Below, piece after piece: positions 13,351-24,029 of a stretch of 64,000 nt of DNA. The notes beneath the pieces are model-generated. The model had not been told where the DNA came from. It saw only the letters and a program-made list of their open reading frames with translations, and did not search any database. Source of the DNA: Molossus alvarezi (Eukaryota > Chordata > Mammalia > Chiroptera > Molossidae); the NCBI GenBank assembly GCA_037176705.1, contig CM073898.1, positions 37,327,488 through 37,391,487 of the forward strand. Reading direction: 5' to 3'. Numbering within the stretch: position 1 is the stretch's first letter; every line of letters begins with the position of its first letter. A program made the position numbers and the translations under genes.

Positions 13351-13516
13351 AAATGCTTGATATCTGTGCTAATACGGTAGCCTACAGCCCTGGGGGACTA
13401 CTAAGCCCTTGAAATGCAGCTGTTGTGACTAAAAACAAAAATTTTAAATTGTAATTTACTTAAATTTAAATAGTCACATGTGGCTAGTGGCTACCATCTT
13501 GAGTAGTGCTGGCCTA
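13351..13516. repeat. hAT-Charlie-type palindromic MITE
   Basis: A short non-autonomous DNA transposon of the mammalian type whose ends read 'AGCCACATGTGGCTAGTGGC'. The right end, 'GTCACATGTGGCTAGTGGCT' with 'ACCATCTTGAGTAGTGCTGG', is well preserved. The left half is decayed ('GCTAATACGGTAGCC', 'CCCTTGAAATGCAGCTG'). An AT-rich centre ('aaatttaaat') separates the halves, as in the consensus I recall. Confidence 0.7.
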
Positions 13517-13659
13517 TGAACTAACTCCAGTTTTTAATCTCCTAGGGAAAAGATAAACATATGTTTACCACCAATCTCTCAATTACAAGAGAGACCAATA
13601 CTTTTGTGTTAATGATATAAATAAATATAAATAACTTGGCCTCACTGGAACCATTAAGT

Positions 13660-13725
13660 TCTTCCTTTATTTAATAAATATTTATTGAACACCTACTATG
13701 TAAGTTGTTGGCTGAGTACCCAGAT
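13660..13725 (-). repeat. L2/MIR 3'-end fragment
   Basis: Contains 'AATAAATATTTATTGAACAC' followed by 'CTACTATGTAAG', the reverse complement of the conserved L2 3' terminus. It is short and diverged. Confidence 0.55.
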
Positions 13726-13729
13726 CATT

Positions 13730-15722
13730 TTATTTAGAGGAGTAAAAGTACTTAGAAAGATTACAATTTTAAAATATGTTGATTATCTGGTTGAATGAAA
13801 TGCAAGATTTTCTCTTCAATACCATTAAAATCCTCATTAAGACAATAAACTTACTTATTAGCTCCACACATAGCTATTGTTTTCTTTACACTCCATAGCC
13901 TTTCTTCCTGTGAATGTTTTTATTTTGCAAAATCCCCCTTCCCTGCAGCCGACACGGGTGAGCAGATCTATGTTTTTGTATGTATGTCGCCATTAAAATG
14001 ATCGAAAGGCAGCCACCCAGTCGCTCCACATGTATTCAGTCCAAACGAGGCTCATAAGCAACCCTCTGGATTTCCACCTTCCTTTGAAATATAAATAAAA
14101 GTGCTATAGGAAACCACTCCACCAGCAGATTTAACTCTCTCTTATAGGAGGTGATTACAGTAAATAAAATCCGAGGCTCTGTCATAGCTGTGGTCTCAGC
14201 AGACTATATAAATTTGCTACAGTGAATGGAACTTTTCCAGTGAGACATGTATTAAGCAAAAACTACTTAGCAGTCTAGACAAAAACTTGAGAGACCTTGG
14301 CTATGAGTTCTCACCAAGCTTATACTTTTTTCGTGAACCTGAAAAATCTTTTTGACCCTGAGTTTTCTCATTTTGAAAATAACTTTATCCAGAAATCCTA
14401 CATAAGAGACTTGGGCATAAGGAGAAACCACAGAAGAAAATGTAGGCAATAGGATTTCATGGTAGCCCCACATGCATACACTATCAAAAGTGGGAACAAA
14501 CAGGTATGTACATGAAATGCTATGCTTTGTTTTAAATTACCAATATGTTTTGTCACAGAAAGGAGCTCAGGACATACTGTTTGTTGACTGGGGAGATAAA
14601 GTAGGTCACAAGGAGTGGTCAGAGAAAGTTTCAAAAAGATGTTCATCAAAATAGTAACACAGTTAACCTACAGTTGTAATATTTGGAGGTGGTGTTTATC
14701 TTTTGCTTTCTGTATTATTTGAATTTTTAATATCTACTATAAATTATTTTCTTCAAAAAATACAATACTGCATTTACAAATAAGAGAGTGTGAAACATAT
14801 GCTTGTTGGGTGTATTGAGCAGGTTATTCCACAGAAATAGAACCAGTAGAAGAGAGAGAAATACAAAAATATTGATTGATCGATTCCAAGGAATTAGCTT
14901 CCGTGACTAGGGATCCATAATGTTATTAGAGAAGTAGCTTTATTAAATCTGAGAACTTTTTGTCAAAAATAAACAAGCCAGTTAGAAAAGGGAAAGAAAT
15001 TTACAGAACTACTCCTGGAAGGCTTTAAGGTCCAATAATTCCCTTTCTTGCTGTGACTTGGCAGCAGAAAGATGAAAGGATTAACAGAGATCAACCTAGC
15101 ACACCTTCTAGAAGTCATGATATACACTTTATCACTGGACTTGTTACATGTACCAAACTAGCATTCACTGAGAGAGAGCCTTCTCTACTCTCAAGGATCA
15201 TACACTGGTGGGGACAGGGATGAAGACAAGGAAAAAGACATGTTTGTAACTAACCGGCATGCAGTGCAAAATTTGCTGTGATAGAGATAGAAAACTTGCT
15301 CTTTGTATCATACAGTATAGTACCTTTGAACCCGGTCTCGTTTCTTAGCACAGAACAAATGAGAATGAGCCTATTGGCAACTTTCAGAAGCTGTCACCTC
15401 TCTTACCTAGAATAGTAAATGAAATAAGTGAGACAATAAAAATGAAATGATATTCAACTGCTATTTTTTAGTTTTGAGCCGTTAAATTTGTTTTCTGTTT
15501 TTGAGGTCATCAATATGACTATGACAAAAAGAGTTAAAAGTTTTGATATAACAAGGCTAAATATATTTCTTATATTTTTGAATGCAGGGAAGTATGTAGT
15601 GCACTTCTGAAAGTTAGAATGGTTTTAAAAAGTGGCAATCTTCTGTTATCTAGAAATCTATCACTGGTGGCTTGGGAAATCTAAAATCTGCAGGGTAGAC
15701 CAGCAGGCTGGAGACCCAGGGG
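13730..15722. other. Unassigned DNA with a repeat-free, CpG-retaining patch
   Basis: No gene recognised. The patch 13935-14235 is repeat-free and keeps several CpGs in an AT-rich setting, which fits a constrained non-coding element (see findings). The rest is AT-rich background with short open frames only. Confidence 0.5.
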
Positions 15723-15738
15723 AAAGTTATAGGTCAAG

Positions 15739-15830
15739 CTCTGGCTGGTTTGGCTTAGTGGTTGGACCATCAGCCTGCGGACCAGAGTCCCAGGTTCAGT
15801 TCCCACAAGGGACATGTACCAAAAAAAAAA
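15739..15830 (+). mobile_element. Very short VES-like SINE (tRNA-like head plus poly-A)
   Basis: Only about 80 bases of tRNA-like sequence are present ('CTGGCTGGTTTGGCTTAG' to 'AAGGGACATGTACC'), followed directly by a run of As. It has an A box (TGGCTTAGTGG) and a B box (GGTTCAGTTCC). Perfect 16-bp direct repeats AAAGTTATAGGTCAAG lie at 15723-15738 and 15831-15846, so this is a complete retrotransposition event and not a later deletion. The element at 55172-55275 ends at the same internal position. Confidence 0.9.
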
Positions 15831-15846
15831 AAAGTTATAGGTCAAG

Positions 15847-16360
15847 TCCAAAGGGAGTCTGTTGCCAGAATTCCTTCTTGCTCAGGGCAGATCAAGCTTT
15901 GTTATACTTCAACTGATCGGTTGATGCCCACCCACATTATGGAGAGTAATCTACTTGATTTAAAGCCACCAATTTAAATGTTAATCTCATAATAAAAATT
16001 TTTTTTAAAACTTCATATACACATTTAAAATAATCTTTGACCAAATACCTGGGCAAGCTAACATGGAAAAGTAACCTCATATCGGTTTAAATCCTACATT
16101 GTTATGATAGAATATAAATGTTAGAGTGATATAAATATAAATTTTAAATTTCCCACAATATCATCAATCCTTAAGAAAAAAGTGAGATTGAGATTGAATT
16201 AGTGAAAAGTCTTTTTCAAATATTTTCTAAAAGAAATATAAAACTAATTTTCCCATATTTCCTTTCTCTTTAAATCTCCAACTCCATTCCCACCCCCATC
16301 TTCATCCCCTTAACTCTCAGAGGATGCTCTTGCCAAATATTTCACAGAGAAAATGAAAAC
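15847..16360. other. Unassigned AT-rich non-coding DNA
   Basis: No recognised gene or repeat. Confidence 0.45.
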
Positions 16361-16365
16361 TATCC

Positions 16366-16812
16366 AAGTATTAGTTTCCTGGGGCTGCCATAGCAAAGTA
16401 CCACAAACTGGGTAGCTTAACAACAGAATTTCATTGTCTCACAGTTCTGGAGGCCAGAAATTTGAGATTAAGTTGTCAGAAGGGTTGATTCCTTCTGAGG
16501 GCCGAGAGAGAGAATCCCAGCTTCTCTCCTATTTCTAGTGATTTTCTGGCAATCTTTAGTGTTCCTTGCCTTGTGGATGCATCACCCTATTCTCTGCCTT
16601 CATCTTCACATTTATTCTTTATGTGTGTGTGCTTCTGTGTCCAAATGTCCCCTTTTTATAAGGATATAGTCATATGGGATTAGGGCCCTCCCTAACGATC
16701 TCAATTTAATCATCTGCAAAGATCCTATGTCCGAATAAAGTTACAGACACTGGGCATTAGGACTTCAACATTTGGGGGTGGATAAATAGGATATAATTCA
16801 ATCCATAACAGA
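16366..16812 (-). repeat. MaLR/MLT-type LTR
   Basis: In plus-strand reading the LTR starts 'AGTTTCCTGGGGCTGCCATA', then 'GTACCACAAACTGGGTAGCT', 'TCTCACAGTTCTGGAGGCCA', 'TCTGAGGGCCGAGAGAG', 'CCTTGTGGATGCATCACC', 'TTTATAAGGATATAGTCATA', 'GGATTAGGGCCCTCCCTAA' and ends 'GGACTTCAACATTTGGGGGT'. This is the reverse complement of the mammalian MLT/MST LTR plan and spans almost the whole LTR. No internal genes are attached. Confidence 0.8.
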
Positions 16813-16846
16813 CAGGCATTCCTTTAAATTTTGAAAGTTTTGAGAT

Positions 16847-17058
16847 TTTTTTTTTTCTTTATTGATTTTTAGAGAAAGGAAGGGAGAGGGAGAGAGAGAT
16901 AGAAACATCAATGAGAAAGAACATCGATTGGCCGCCTCCTGCATGCCCCCCACTAGGGATCTGGCCCACAACCTGGGCATGTGCCCTGAATGGGAATCGA
17001 ACCAGTAACCTCTTGGTTCATGGGTCAATGCTCAACCGCTGAGCCATACCAGCTGGGT
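16847..17058 (-). mobile_element. VES SINE ('CCAGC' head subfamily)
   Basis: Reverse-oriented copy. The plus strand ends 'GCTGAGCCATACCAGCTGGG', the complement of the VES head, and begins with a T-rich run that is the complement of the poly-A tail. 'GAATCGAACCAGT' is the complement of the B box. Direct repeats AGTTTTGAGAT lie at 16836-16846 and 17059-17069. It inserted just beyond the end of the preceding LTR. Confidence 0.93.
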
Positions 17059-17069
17059 AGTTTTGAGAT

Positions 17070-17500
17070 CTTAATATGAAATTTTTTTACTACCCATGCT
17101 ATGCTCAAAGTATTCAGTTCAAGAAAAAGCCCATGACTGGATTCATGTTGGAAGAAGGGAAAAGCATACAGGGAATCTGCTGGAAAAATCAGAATATGTG
17201 TTGTTTTCATTTGGGTTTGGTTTGATTTTTGTTTCTTAATATATTAATTCATCATTTCCATCTCTTTATACTATTCTACTGGCCTGTGAGTTCCCCCAGT
17301 GAAACTCTCTCTTGGTCCTCAATTACCTGCTGTCAAGAGAACAAAATCTAACTAGGAGCATTGAAGAAGAATCCAAAAGCACAGATTCACCCATTTTCAA
17401 TAGATCATCTCCTAAATATCTGTTGTTCTCAAGGAAATACCCAATACCAGTGAGATTCAGGAGCCCAAATAAACTTATCAATATTAACTATTGTAATTAA
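17070..17500. other. Unassigned AT-rich non-coding DNA
   Basis: No recognised gene or repeat. Confidence 0.45.
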
Positions 17501-17504
17501 CATG

Positions 17505-17755
17505 TATTGAGTGAAACCCTGTACCATGCACTATACTAAATTCTTTACTTCCATTTTCTCATTTAATTCTCAAAATTACCTGGTGAAATGGGAGATGTGA
17601 TTATCTCCAGATAGAGAGGAAGAAAATGAGAAATAGGAAATAAACAAATTAAGATATTAATCCATATAATGCAACTAAGAATCTTAGCACTTGGCTTTGA
17701 ACTCCAGGTAGTTTACCTCTGGAGACCACACTAACTGTTATGCTATATCTCCTCT
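17505..17755 (-). repeat. MIR SINE fragment
   Basis: 'TGTATTGAGTGAAACC', 'TACCATGCACTATACTAAAT', 'TTTTCTCATTTAATTCTCAA' and 'CTTGGCTTTGAACTCCAGGT' follow the reversed MIR order, so the element is on the minus strand. Confidence 0.65.
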
Positions 17756-17784
17756 CTAATAGGGCTGAAGATCATATTATATCG

Positions 17785-18015
17785 TTTTCTTTTTTTAATT
17801 AAATGTATTGGGGTGACCTTGGTTAACAGGATCATAGAGGTTCTAAGTGTAGATTTCTATGATACAAGATCCGTATATTGCACTGTGTACCCACCACACA
17901 AAATCAAATCTTCTTCCATCACCATATATTAGGTTCCCTTCACCCCCACCCCACCCCTACTCCCTTCCCTCTATTGTTTGTATTCAGAGTTCCATATATA
18001 TGGTTTTAATTAGCA
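17785..18015 (-). repeat. L1-associated repeat fragment
   Basis: Contains 'TATTGGGGTGACCTTGGTTA', 'CCGTATATTGCACTGTGTAC', 'CACCACACAAAATCAAATC' and 'TTCTTCCATCACCATATATT', an order I know from a widespread laurasiatherian repeat usually attached to L1. The T-rich strand suggests minus orientation. Family assignment is uncertain. Confidence 0.5.
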
Positions 18016-18289
18016 TTTGTACTTAGGGGTTTTAAAGGTTTTTAAGGACCACCCTTATTTTCTAGACAAATCTTTTCTCAAAATGTGGTCCACAGAGCAC
18101 TGCTCATCTCAAAAGAGCTAACAAAAGATCAGAGGCAATTTATTTCAAAGACAAATACAATGGATAATGCTGTCCACATTTATTTAGTAAATTTCATAAG
18201 GCAGATTCAAGATGGCCATAACATGTTTACACGTCTGCCATTGAGAGATAATAACAATGCCCTTGCCCTTGAAGCCAACCTGGTCTTAG

Positions 18290-18757
18290 TGACTTACTAT
18301 GTCAATAGAATGCAGAAGAGACTTTCTGAGACTTCTAAGTCTGTGTTAAAAAAAGAAACCTTAGAGCTTTTCCCTGTGTCTCTTGGGACAACTGCTCTTA
18401 AATTCCTAAACCACGATGTCAGAAATCTACCTACACTGTTTTGCACACCACAAGGAGAGAATCTGTGAATCCCTGGAAAGAGAGGGAGCCCCAGCTGATC
18501 CCAGCCTTCTAGTCATTCCTCCTAAAGCACCAAGCATGTGAGTGAAATGTCCTGGAGTGCCCGTTCAACCCAGCCATTATCACTGCATACCACTGAGTGA
18601 TCCAAGTCAAGGCCATGGGGAGCAGAGATATCAACCAGCCAAACCCTGACCAAATTCCAACCCACAGACTGTGAGATGCAGTTTGATGTTGCTGTTTTAA
18701 GACACTGAGTTTTGAGGTAGTTTGTTACATAGCACTAGATAACCGGAACAATAAGAT
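18290..18757 (+). repeat. MaLR (MLT1-type) LTR
   Basis: 'GTGACTTACTATGTCAATAG' begins the recognisable part (compare the MLT1 'gtgacttgctttggccaat' block). The 3' half carries 'GCAGAGATATCAACCAGCC', 'CCCACAGACTGTGAGATGCA', 'GTTGCTGTTTTAAGACACTG', 'GTTTTGAGGTAGTTTGTTAC' and 'ACTAGATAACCGGAACA', the conserved MLT1 3' end. The 127-codon open frame 18085-18468 overlaps it and is not a gene. Confidence 0.75.
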
Positions 18758-18759
18758 TA

Positions 18760-20415
18760 ATAATGATTTTCACAGAATCCCTGTAAGATTCTTACTAATT
18801 ATTGAGTCTGTAAAGGTCACAGAAGCGCTTCAAAGACAACATTAACATTGATCTGTTTATTATTGCTGATATTTGTTGACAGCTTGCAGTCGGTCTGGAC
18901 CAATGTATTCACATTTCTATGTAGTTGTTTACAGTTGTTAAATTTATACTTTTTCTGGTACTATAGTCTATCATTATGGCATCAATTCCCCAAAATGGAA
19001 CAATGGCTCTAATATTGTGCATGGATAAATATAAGTTTGAAACTATAATGTAAAAAGTAAAACATAAAAATGTCATAAACGTAGTTGAATTTGACTTCAG
19101 ATAGACTACAGAAAGTGAATTTGTACATGCTCAGTCAAGTGGATCTCTGAGTATAAGAATTTAGCATAAACAGTCAAAACAGCAGAGTGGGAATACAAAG
19201 TAGGATGATAATTATCTGAAAATTGGGTTTTCCTGGACTGGTGATTCATTCCCCTGTGTGCTCGCTGTCTAATGAAATGTCAGAGAGGAACATGCAGCCA
19301 TTTAGGCATTTGTAAGCAAAGCATGACAACCTTTCTGGCAAACCAATGAAGTCTGTCCTGAACAAGGACTAAATGATAGTACAGGTTATGGTGCTTGGTT
19401 TAAAGAAACTGACTCTACCAATAATAAGCAAATGGGAATTTATGGGATAGACAATTAAGGCCTTAGTACAGAATCACCACAAGGCTGAGGAACAAATTTA
19501 AAATAGGTGGAAACAAAAGCATCTCTGAGGATTCTGGCTGAAACAACACTGTTCTTCCCCACCTGAGTCAGAGCCCTGGGGGCAAATTGTCAAAGTTATT
19601 ATTGAAAAAGCTAGGTTTGAGATAATGGCTTTAGACACAGCACTCTCCCCAAATAAATTTACCAGCTCTCTTATTCCACAGCACAGTAATAGGCCTCCCT
19701 CAACAGACACAAGGCCATTGTGGTGAGGCAGGAGCAGGGCAGAGTACAACCCTCCTGTAGACAGACAGACGAAGAGGAAAGGATGGAACTGAGCTGAGCA
19801 TTCCCACATTCTTCCAAACTCACAAATCATGTGGTCCTTTTCTTCCCAGTAGGAGTGGGAGTAGGTGCAGTGTAATGAGAAAAACCAGGAAGATTTCTCC
19901 ACATGGAACCCTGAGATGTAAAACTGATTGTTCCCCATTACAAAGGTCCTATTACAGAAGAGTCCAGGCTAACCATGATCTTACCATCCCACCAAACATA
20001 ATCTCACTAGCCCACCTGACATCATGTCTTACATCCCTGTTTACTTAGCCACCTCAAGAAGCCCTGGAATCCCAGGCCACCCCTCAACTTCATGTAGCTC
20101 TGTATGCTGATATAGACCAACCACCCTGCCTACATACATGAAAAACCCTTGAAATTTAGAATAATCCTGTGCCATCAGCAAAATGCCCTCTATCATAACC
20201 CTTTTCTCAAAAGATTCACTTTACCTTTTTGTTCCAAACAAAATCTATCTCCTATCAACAACCTAATTTATTGGTTTGTTTTTTTCCCCAAACTCAAAGA
20301 TATGGAGTCTTCATCATTTCTTAAAATTTTCATAAATCCTCCTAAAGGCTCATGCCATCAGACCATAATGCTACTGATCCTTAATTATTAGATAAACTAC
20401 AAACCTCAGAGTCAG
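18760..20415. other. Unassigned DNA with a 146-codon minus-strand open frame
   Basis: No recognised gene. A minus-strand open frame at 19498-19938 (146 codons, start ATG) is one of the longest outside L1 sequence. Its translation is rich in Cys, Phe and Ser, has no domain I know, and sits in what may be an eroded LTR. I regard it as chance or repeat-derived. Confidence 0.45.
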
Positions 20416-20416
20416 T

Positions 20417-20467
20417 GTGTGTGTGTGTGTCTCTCTCTCTCTTGCACACACACACACACACACACAG
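20417..20467. repeat. Compound microsatellite (GT)n-(CT)n-(CA)n
   Basis: A run of GT repeats is followed by CT repeats, then TTG and CA repeats. The GT and CA arms are complementary, so the locus can fold into a hairpin. Confidence 0.95.
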
Positions 20468-20469
20468 AA

Positions 20470-21255
20470 GATTTTAGCTTTTAGCTCATTTTATCTTTAC
20501 CACTACTCCTGCCATAATTCTTGATTATTTTTTCTATTACCATAGTAATACCCTGTCCTCCATATTCATTTAACTCCTTATTTCTAGTAATCTGCCTCCG
20601 CCCTTCAGTCACCTTCTCAGTGATTATCCCTTGAGCCTTGTTATACTCACAACTAAACACCCTCTACAATCCCATTTTCAAAATCAAACCATGCAACCAG
20701 CTTCTATCAATACATTTCACTTCGTCAAGAGCTCAAATCATTCATACTAAAAATTACCATCTATTGATCCTACTATCTGTACATTGCCCAGTAGGTGCCC
20801 GTTTTTCTCCGAAATTGGCTTAGGTTCCATGGCTTATCATTATAGTCTCTCTTTATGTGTACTCTTGGTACCCATACCCATTTCCCTTTCATCCTACAAG
20901 ACTGGAAATCCCAACTACCTGGCTAAGTCTAGTGCTGTGTCCTCTTCTTCCCTATCCAAAAAAACACACAACAATGTTGACCGGACTCACTCTGAATTCA
21001 TGACCACAAACCTCCAATGAGTCTCTATGTTGCCTGGCAGTTCAGAATCTCAAACCTTAAGATATCCAAACCTGGATACTTTGAGTCAACCTTCAAAATA
21101 AAATCTGCTTCTCCCCTAAATCGTACAATCATCTTTGACTCATTTACCTTATACCCTACACACAAACATCATAACATAAACCAATACTTCTGCTTCCACC
21201 TTTGAAATATATCCAGAATGTAACCACTTCTCAACACTTTCTCCACTAACCACTA
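20470..21255. other. Unassigned C- and T-rich non-coding DNA
   Basis: No recognised gene. The plus strand is pyrimidine-rich over most of this stretch, and the several small open frames lack motifs. The composition resembles L2 sequence on the same strand as the fragment at 21500, but I cannot align it with confidence. Confidence 0.4.
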
Positions 21256-21259
21256 ATGA

Positions 21260-21450
21260 ATAATTCTCAAAGTATGGTCACCAGATCAGCATTATCAGCA
21301 CTATCTGGGAATTTGTTAGAAATTTAAATTATTTGGCCCACCAGACTCACTGAATCAAAACTCTGGAAATGGAGCCTAGTAACTCTGTGTTAACAAGCCC
21401 TCCAGGTGATTCTGAAGCTAAATCGCTTCATATTGGAAGCCACTGCCCTA
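21260..21450 (+). repeat. MER5A (hAT-Charlie MITE)
   Basis: Near-complete MER5A order: 'TTCTCAAAGTATGGTCACCA', 'ATCAGCACTATCTGGGAATT', 'TGTTAGAAATTTAAATT', 'CTCACTGAATCAAAACTCTG', 'AACAAGCCCTCCAGGTGATT' and 'GAAGCCACTGCCCTA'. Confidence 0.9.
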
Positions 21451-21499
21451 GAGCAAGCCACCATCAACTTTAACCCAGATCATGCACAACAGACTTCTA

Positions 21500-21893
21500 A
21501 GGCACCACACTGCTTCCATCCACGCCTCCTACAGATTGTTCTCCAGACAACAGCTAGAATGATCTTTAGAAATTGTCAGTCAGTTATATTACTCCTCTTT
21601 AATCCCCTCACCAATAAGTTTCTCTTTACACTTAGAATAAAATATAAACTCCTTACCATGGTCCACAAAACCCTACATAATCTGCCCCCCTTTACCTCTC
21701 TAACCTGATCACCCACCCTTTTCTTTCCATCCACTCAGTCCCCATAGTTGTCCCATGAACAAGTCAACCATATACTCATGTAGACTCTCTGTTCTGATTA
21801 TGTCCTGTGTTCTTCCTCCAGATATGTGACAGCCTTAGTCCTTCATTTGCTATACATCTCTGCTAAAGATCACTTGTCATAGAGGCCTTTCCT
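21500..21893 (+). repeat. L2 LINE, 3' part
   Basis: Carries the conserved L2 3' coding-end blocks: 'TTAGAATAAAATATAAACTC', 'CTTACCATGGTCCACAAAAC', 'CCTACATAATCTGCCCC', 'CCTCTCTAACCTGATCACC' and 'AGAGGCCTTTCCTG'. A VES SINE interrupts it at the end. Confidence 0.75.
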
Positions 21894-22110
21894 GCCCAGC
21901 CGGTGTGGCTCAGTGTTTGAGCATCAACCCAGGCACCAAGAGGTCATGGGTTTGATTCCCAGTCAGGGCACATGCCCAGGTTGTGGGCCAAATCCCCAGT
22001 GGGGGGCATGCAGGAGGCGGCCAATCAATGTTCTCCCTCATCAACGTTTCTAACTCTCCCTTCCTTTCCCTTACTCTCTCTCTAAAATCAATTAAAAAAA
22101 ATTTTTTTAA
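21894..22110 (+). mobile_element. VES SINE ('CCAGCCGGTGTGG' subfamily)
   Basis: Head 'GCCCAGCCGGTGTGGCTCAG' with A box. The B-box region is 'GGGTTTGATTCCC'. The body has 'CACATGCCCAGGTTGTGGGC' and 'GCATGCAGGAGGCGGCC', and the tail 'CTCTCTCTAAAATCAATT' is followed by A and T runs. Clear flanking duplications were not found. Confidence 0.93.
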
Positions 22111-22188
22111 AGAATATGAAGACAATGTTTTCAGGAATAATAGTGAAAAGATATGAATATAAAAGGATCTTACAAGGTAGTCCAACCT

Positions 22189-22298
22189 TTGAATAAAAGG
22201 AGTTATAGGAAGAAAGAACAGAAAAAGTAGGGGAGTAATTTTTTTGAATAAAAGGAGTTATAGGAAGAAAGAACAGAAAAAGTAGGGGAGTAATTTAT
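22189..22298. repeat. 55-bp tandem duplication
   Basis: Two adjacent 55-bp units (22189-22243 and 22244-22298) start TTGAATAAAAGGAGTTATAG and differ only near the end of the unit (TTTTT against TTTAT). High identity implies a recent duplication. It lies just before the HAL1/L1 segment. Confidence 0.97.
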
Positions 22299-22309
22299 CA
22301 AAAAATTAA

Positions 22310-23430
22310 CTCAAGAAAGATTCCCAGATCACAAAACCATGAATTTTCAGATTTAAAGAACCCGCAGAGTGACCAAAAATACAAAATTTGAAAAGACCTA
22401 TATCAGGGCACATAATTGTGAAATAGTACAACTCCAGGAATAAAGAGAATATTCTAAAAGCTCCTAGAGAGGAGTTAAAAAGTACATACAAAGGATTAGG
22501 AATCAAATTGGAAAGATTTTTCAGCAACAACACTGGAAGCTAAAAGATACTGGAAAAATAACATTAAAATTGTGAGAGAGAAAACTATTTTTAACATATT
22601 TTCTTACCAAATCAAGCCATCTTTCAAATGTGAGCACAGAATAAAAATATTTTAATTATGAGAGGTTTTCAAAACTGTATCTTCTCTGAATTATTTCTTG
22701 GAAAACTATTAGAGAATATGTTCTACTAAAAAAAAAAAGGTGAATAGATCAATAAAGATAAAAGCATAGCATTCAGGAAACAGGGACTCTAACTCAAGTT
22801 CAAAGCAAAGGGATTTCTAGGATAATGAATGATGATGATCTATAGACACCTTAGAGGAACTCCAAGAAGAATGTATATAAGAAAAAAAGTTATAACTGAT
22901 AGATTTTCTGATGTATCTGACCATAATATAGGTTATAGTTCTTCCCAGGAATTTATGTTGAAAATAAGGAGTCCATAGAAATCTAATCAAATAATATTAA
23001 AAATCAAGAAATAGAAATTGAAATATATTAACTAATATAGGCATAGTAAGTAGAGATATAAATACAAGATGACACACCTTAAGTTGTCATACGTACTTAT
23101 TTTTGTGGAATGAGCCTTGAAAGAAGTAGAATTCTACAGTTTGACTGTCAAACTCTAACTTTCATAACCTTAGGAAAGGAATAAGAATTGTACAAAATAG
23201 TTACAGCTCATGTCAACCTCCTGAACATCACTAGAGAAAAAAATCAAAGGCAAACTCAAAAATACACCTACAGCCATGTTCATTATAGCTTTATTAGAAA
23301 ATAGAAAATAATCAAAATGTCCAGAAATAGGAAATCCGTTCAATTTATTCTGGTATATATTATTGAATACCAATACTAAATATGCAGGTGAAGATTAATT
23401 TTGACACTGAACATTTTTCACAATATACTT
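22310..23430 (+). repeat. HAL1 or old L1 fragment (ORF1 C-terminal region and 3' UTR)
   Basis: The DNA follows the ORF1 end of HAL1/old L1. Landmarks are 'CACATAATTGTGAAATAGTA', 'GAATAAAGAGAATATTCTAA', 'GTACATACAAAGGATTAGGA', 'CAGCAACAACACTGGAAGCT', 'CCATCTTTCAAATGTGAGCA' and 'CAGAATAAAAATATTTTAAT'. The far part ('AGCCATGTTCATTATAGC', 'CAAAATGTCCAGAAATAGG') resembles an L1 3' end and may be a second piece. Frames are broken throughout. Confidence 0.6.
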
Positions 23431-23599
23431 AAGTAAAAGTGGTATGTGAATAATTCTCTTTTTTATAAACAAGAAAAAGACTCAGAAAAAAGCTTGGCAA
23501 GACCTTAATGAAGAAACAATTATTAATTCTACATGGAAGGAGTACAGAGATCTTTTTCATTTTTAAGCAATTTTGTTTTTTTTTTATCCTCACACTAGA

Positions 23600-23764
23600 A
23601 ATACGGTAGTAGAAAAGTATGGATTGGAAAAAATGGAAACAATATTTTGCAGCTCTTCCCATCACGAGATCAAGTATATTTCTTCACCCCTTGAATCCAA
23701 GATCACTTTGTGACTTGCTTTCACCAACAGAATGTGGCAAAACTAACACTGTGTCATTCCTGAA
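23600..23764 (+). repeat. MLT1-type LTR fragment
   Basis: 'GCAGCTCTTCCCATCACGAG', 'CACCCCTTGAATCCAAG' and 'TTGTGACTTGCTTTCACCAA' followed by 'CAGAATGTGGCAAA' correspond to the start of MLT1 LTRs. It stops where the next repeat begins. Confidence 0.55.
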
Positions 23765-24025
23765 CCTAGGCCTCATTGGGAGGAAAACTTTTCCTCTACC
23801 CATTTAGGTGCTTGGGGTCCAACAAATTAACTGACAACAGATTAACAAGAGAAAAAATTTAATTCATATGTATGTGGGATCACTCAGTACGAAATGGATC
23901 ACCAAATGGCTACGAGTAAAGGTTTATATATCAGCTTCATAGGAGAAAAGGGGGAGATAAGTTTCTTTAGGAAACATATAGGCTTCTAAGGGAAACAAAT
24001 GGAAGATATGGAGGTTTCTGGTCAA
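23765..24025 (+). repeat. Dispersed repeat, copy 1 (partner at 44095)
   Basis: Matches 44095-44400 in the same orientation. Shared order: 'GGGAGGAAAACTTTTCCTCT', 'ACCCATTTAGG', 'AATTAACTGACA', 'TTAACAAGAGAAAA', a purine-rich centre, then 'GGTTTATATA'. The family looks LTR-like but I cannot name it. Confidence 0.6.
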
Positions 24026-24029
24026 GTTT

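Noticed and set aside
18085..18468. 127-codon plus-strand open frame
   Set aside because: Its 3' part overlaps an MLT1-type LTR; no protein motif.
19498..19938. 146-codon minus-strand open frame
   Set aside because: No known domain, no plausible splice context, amino-acid composition like random translation, and possible eroded LTR sequence.
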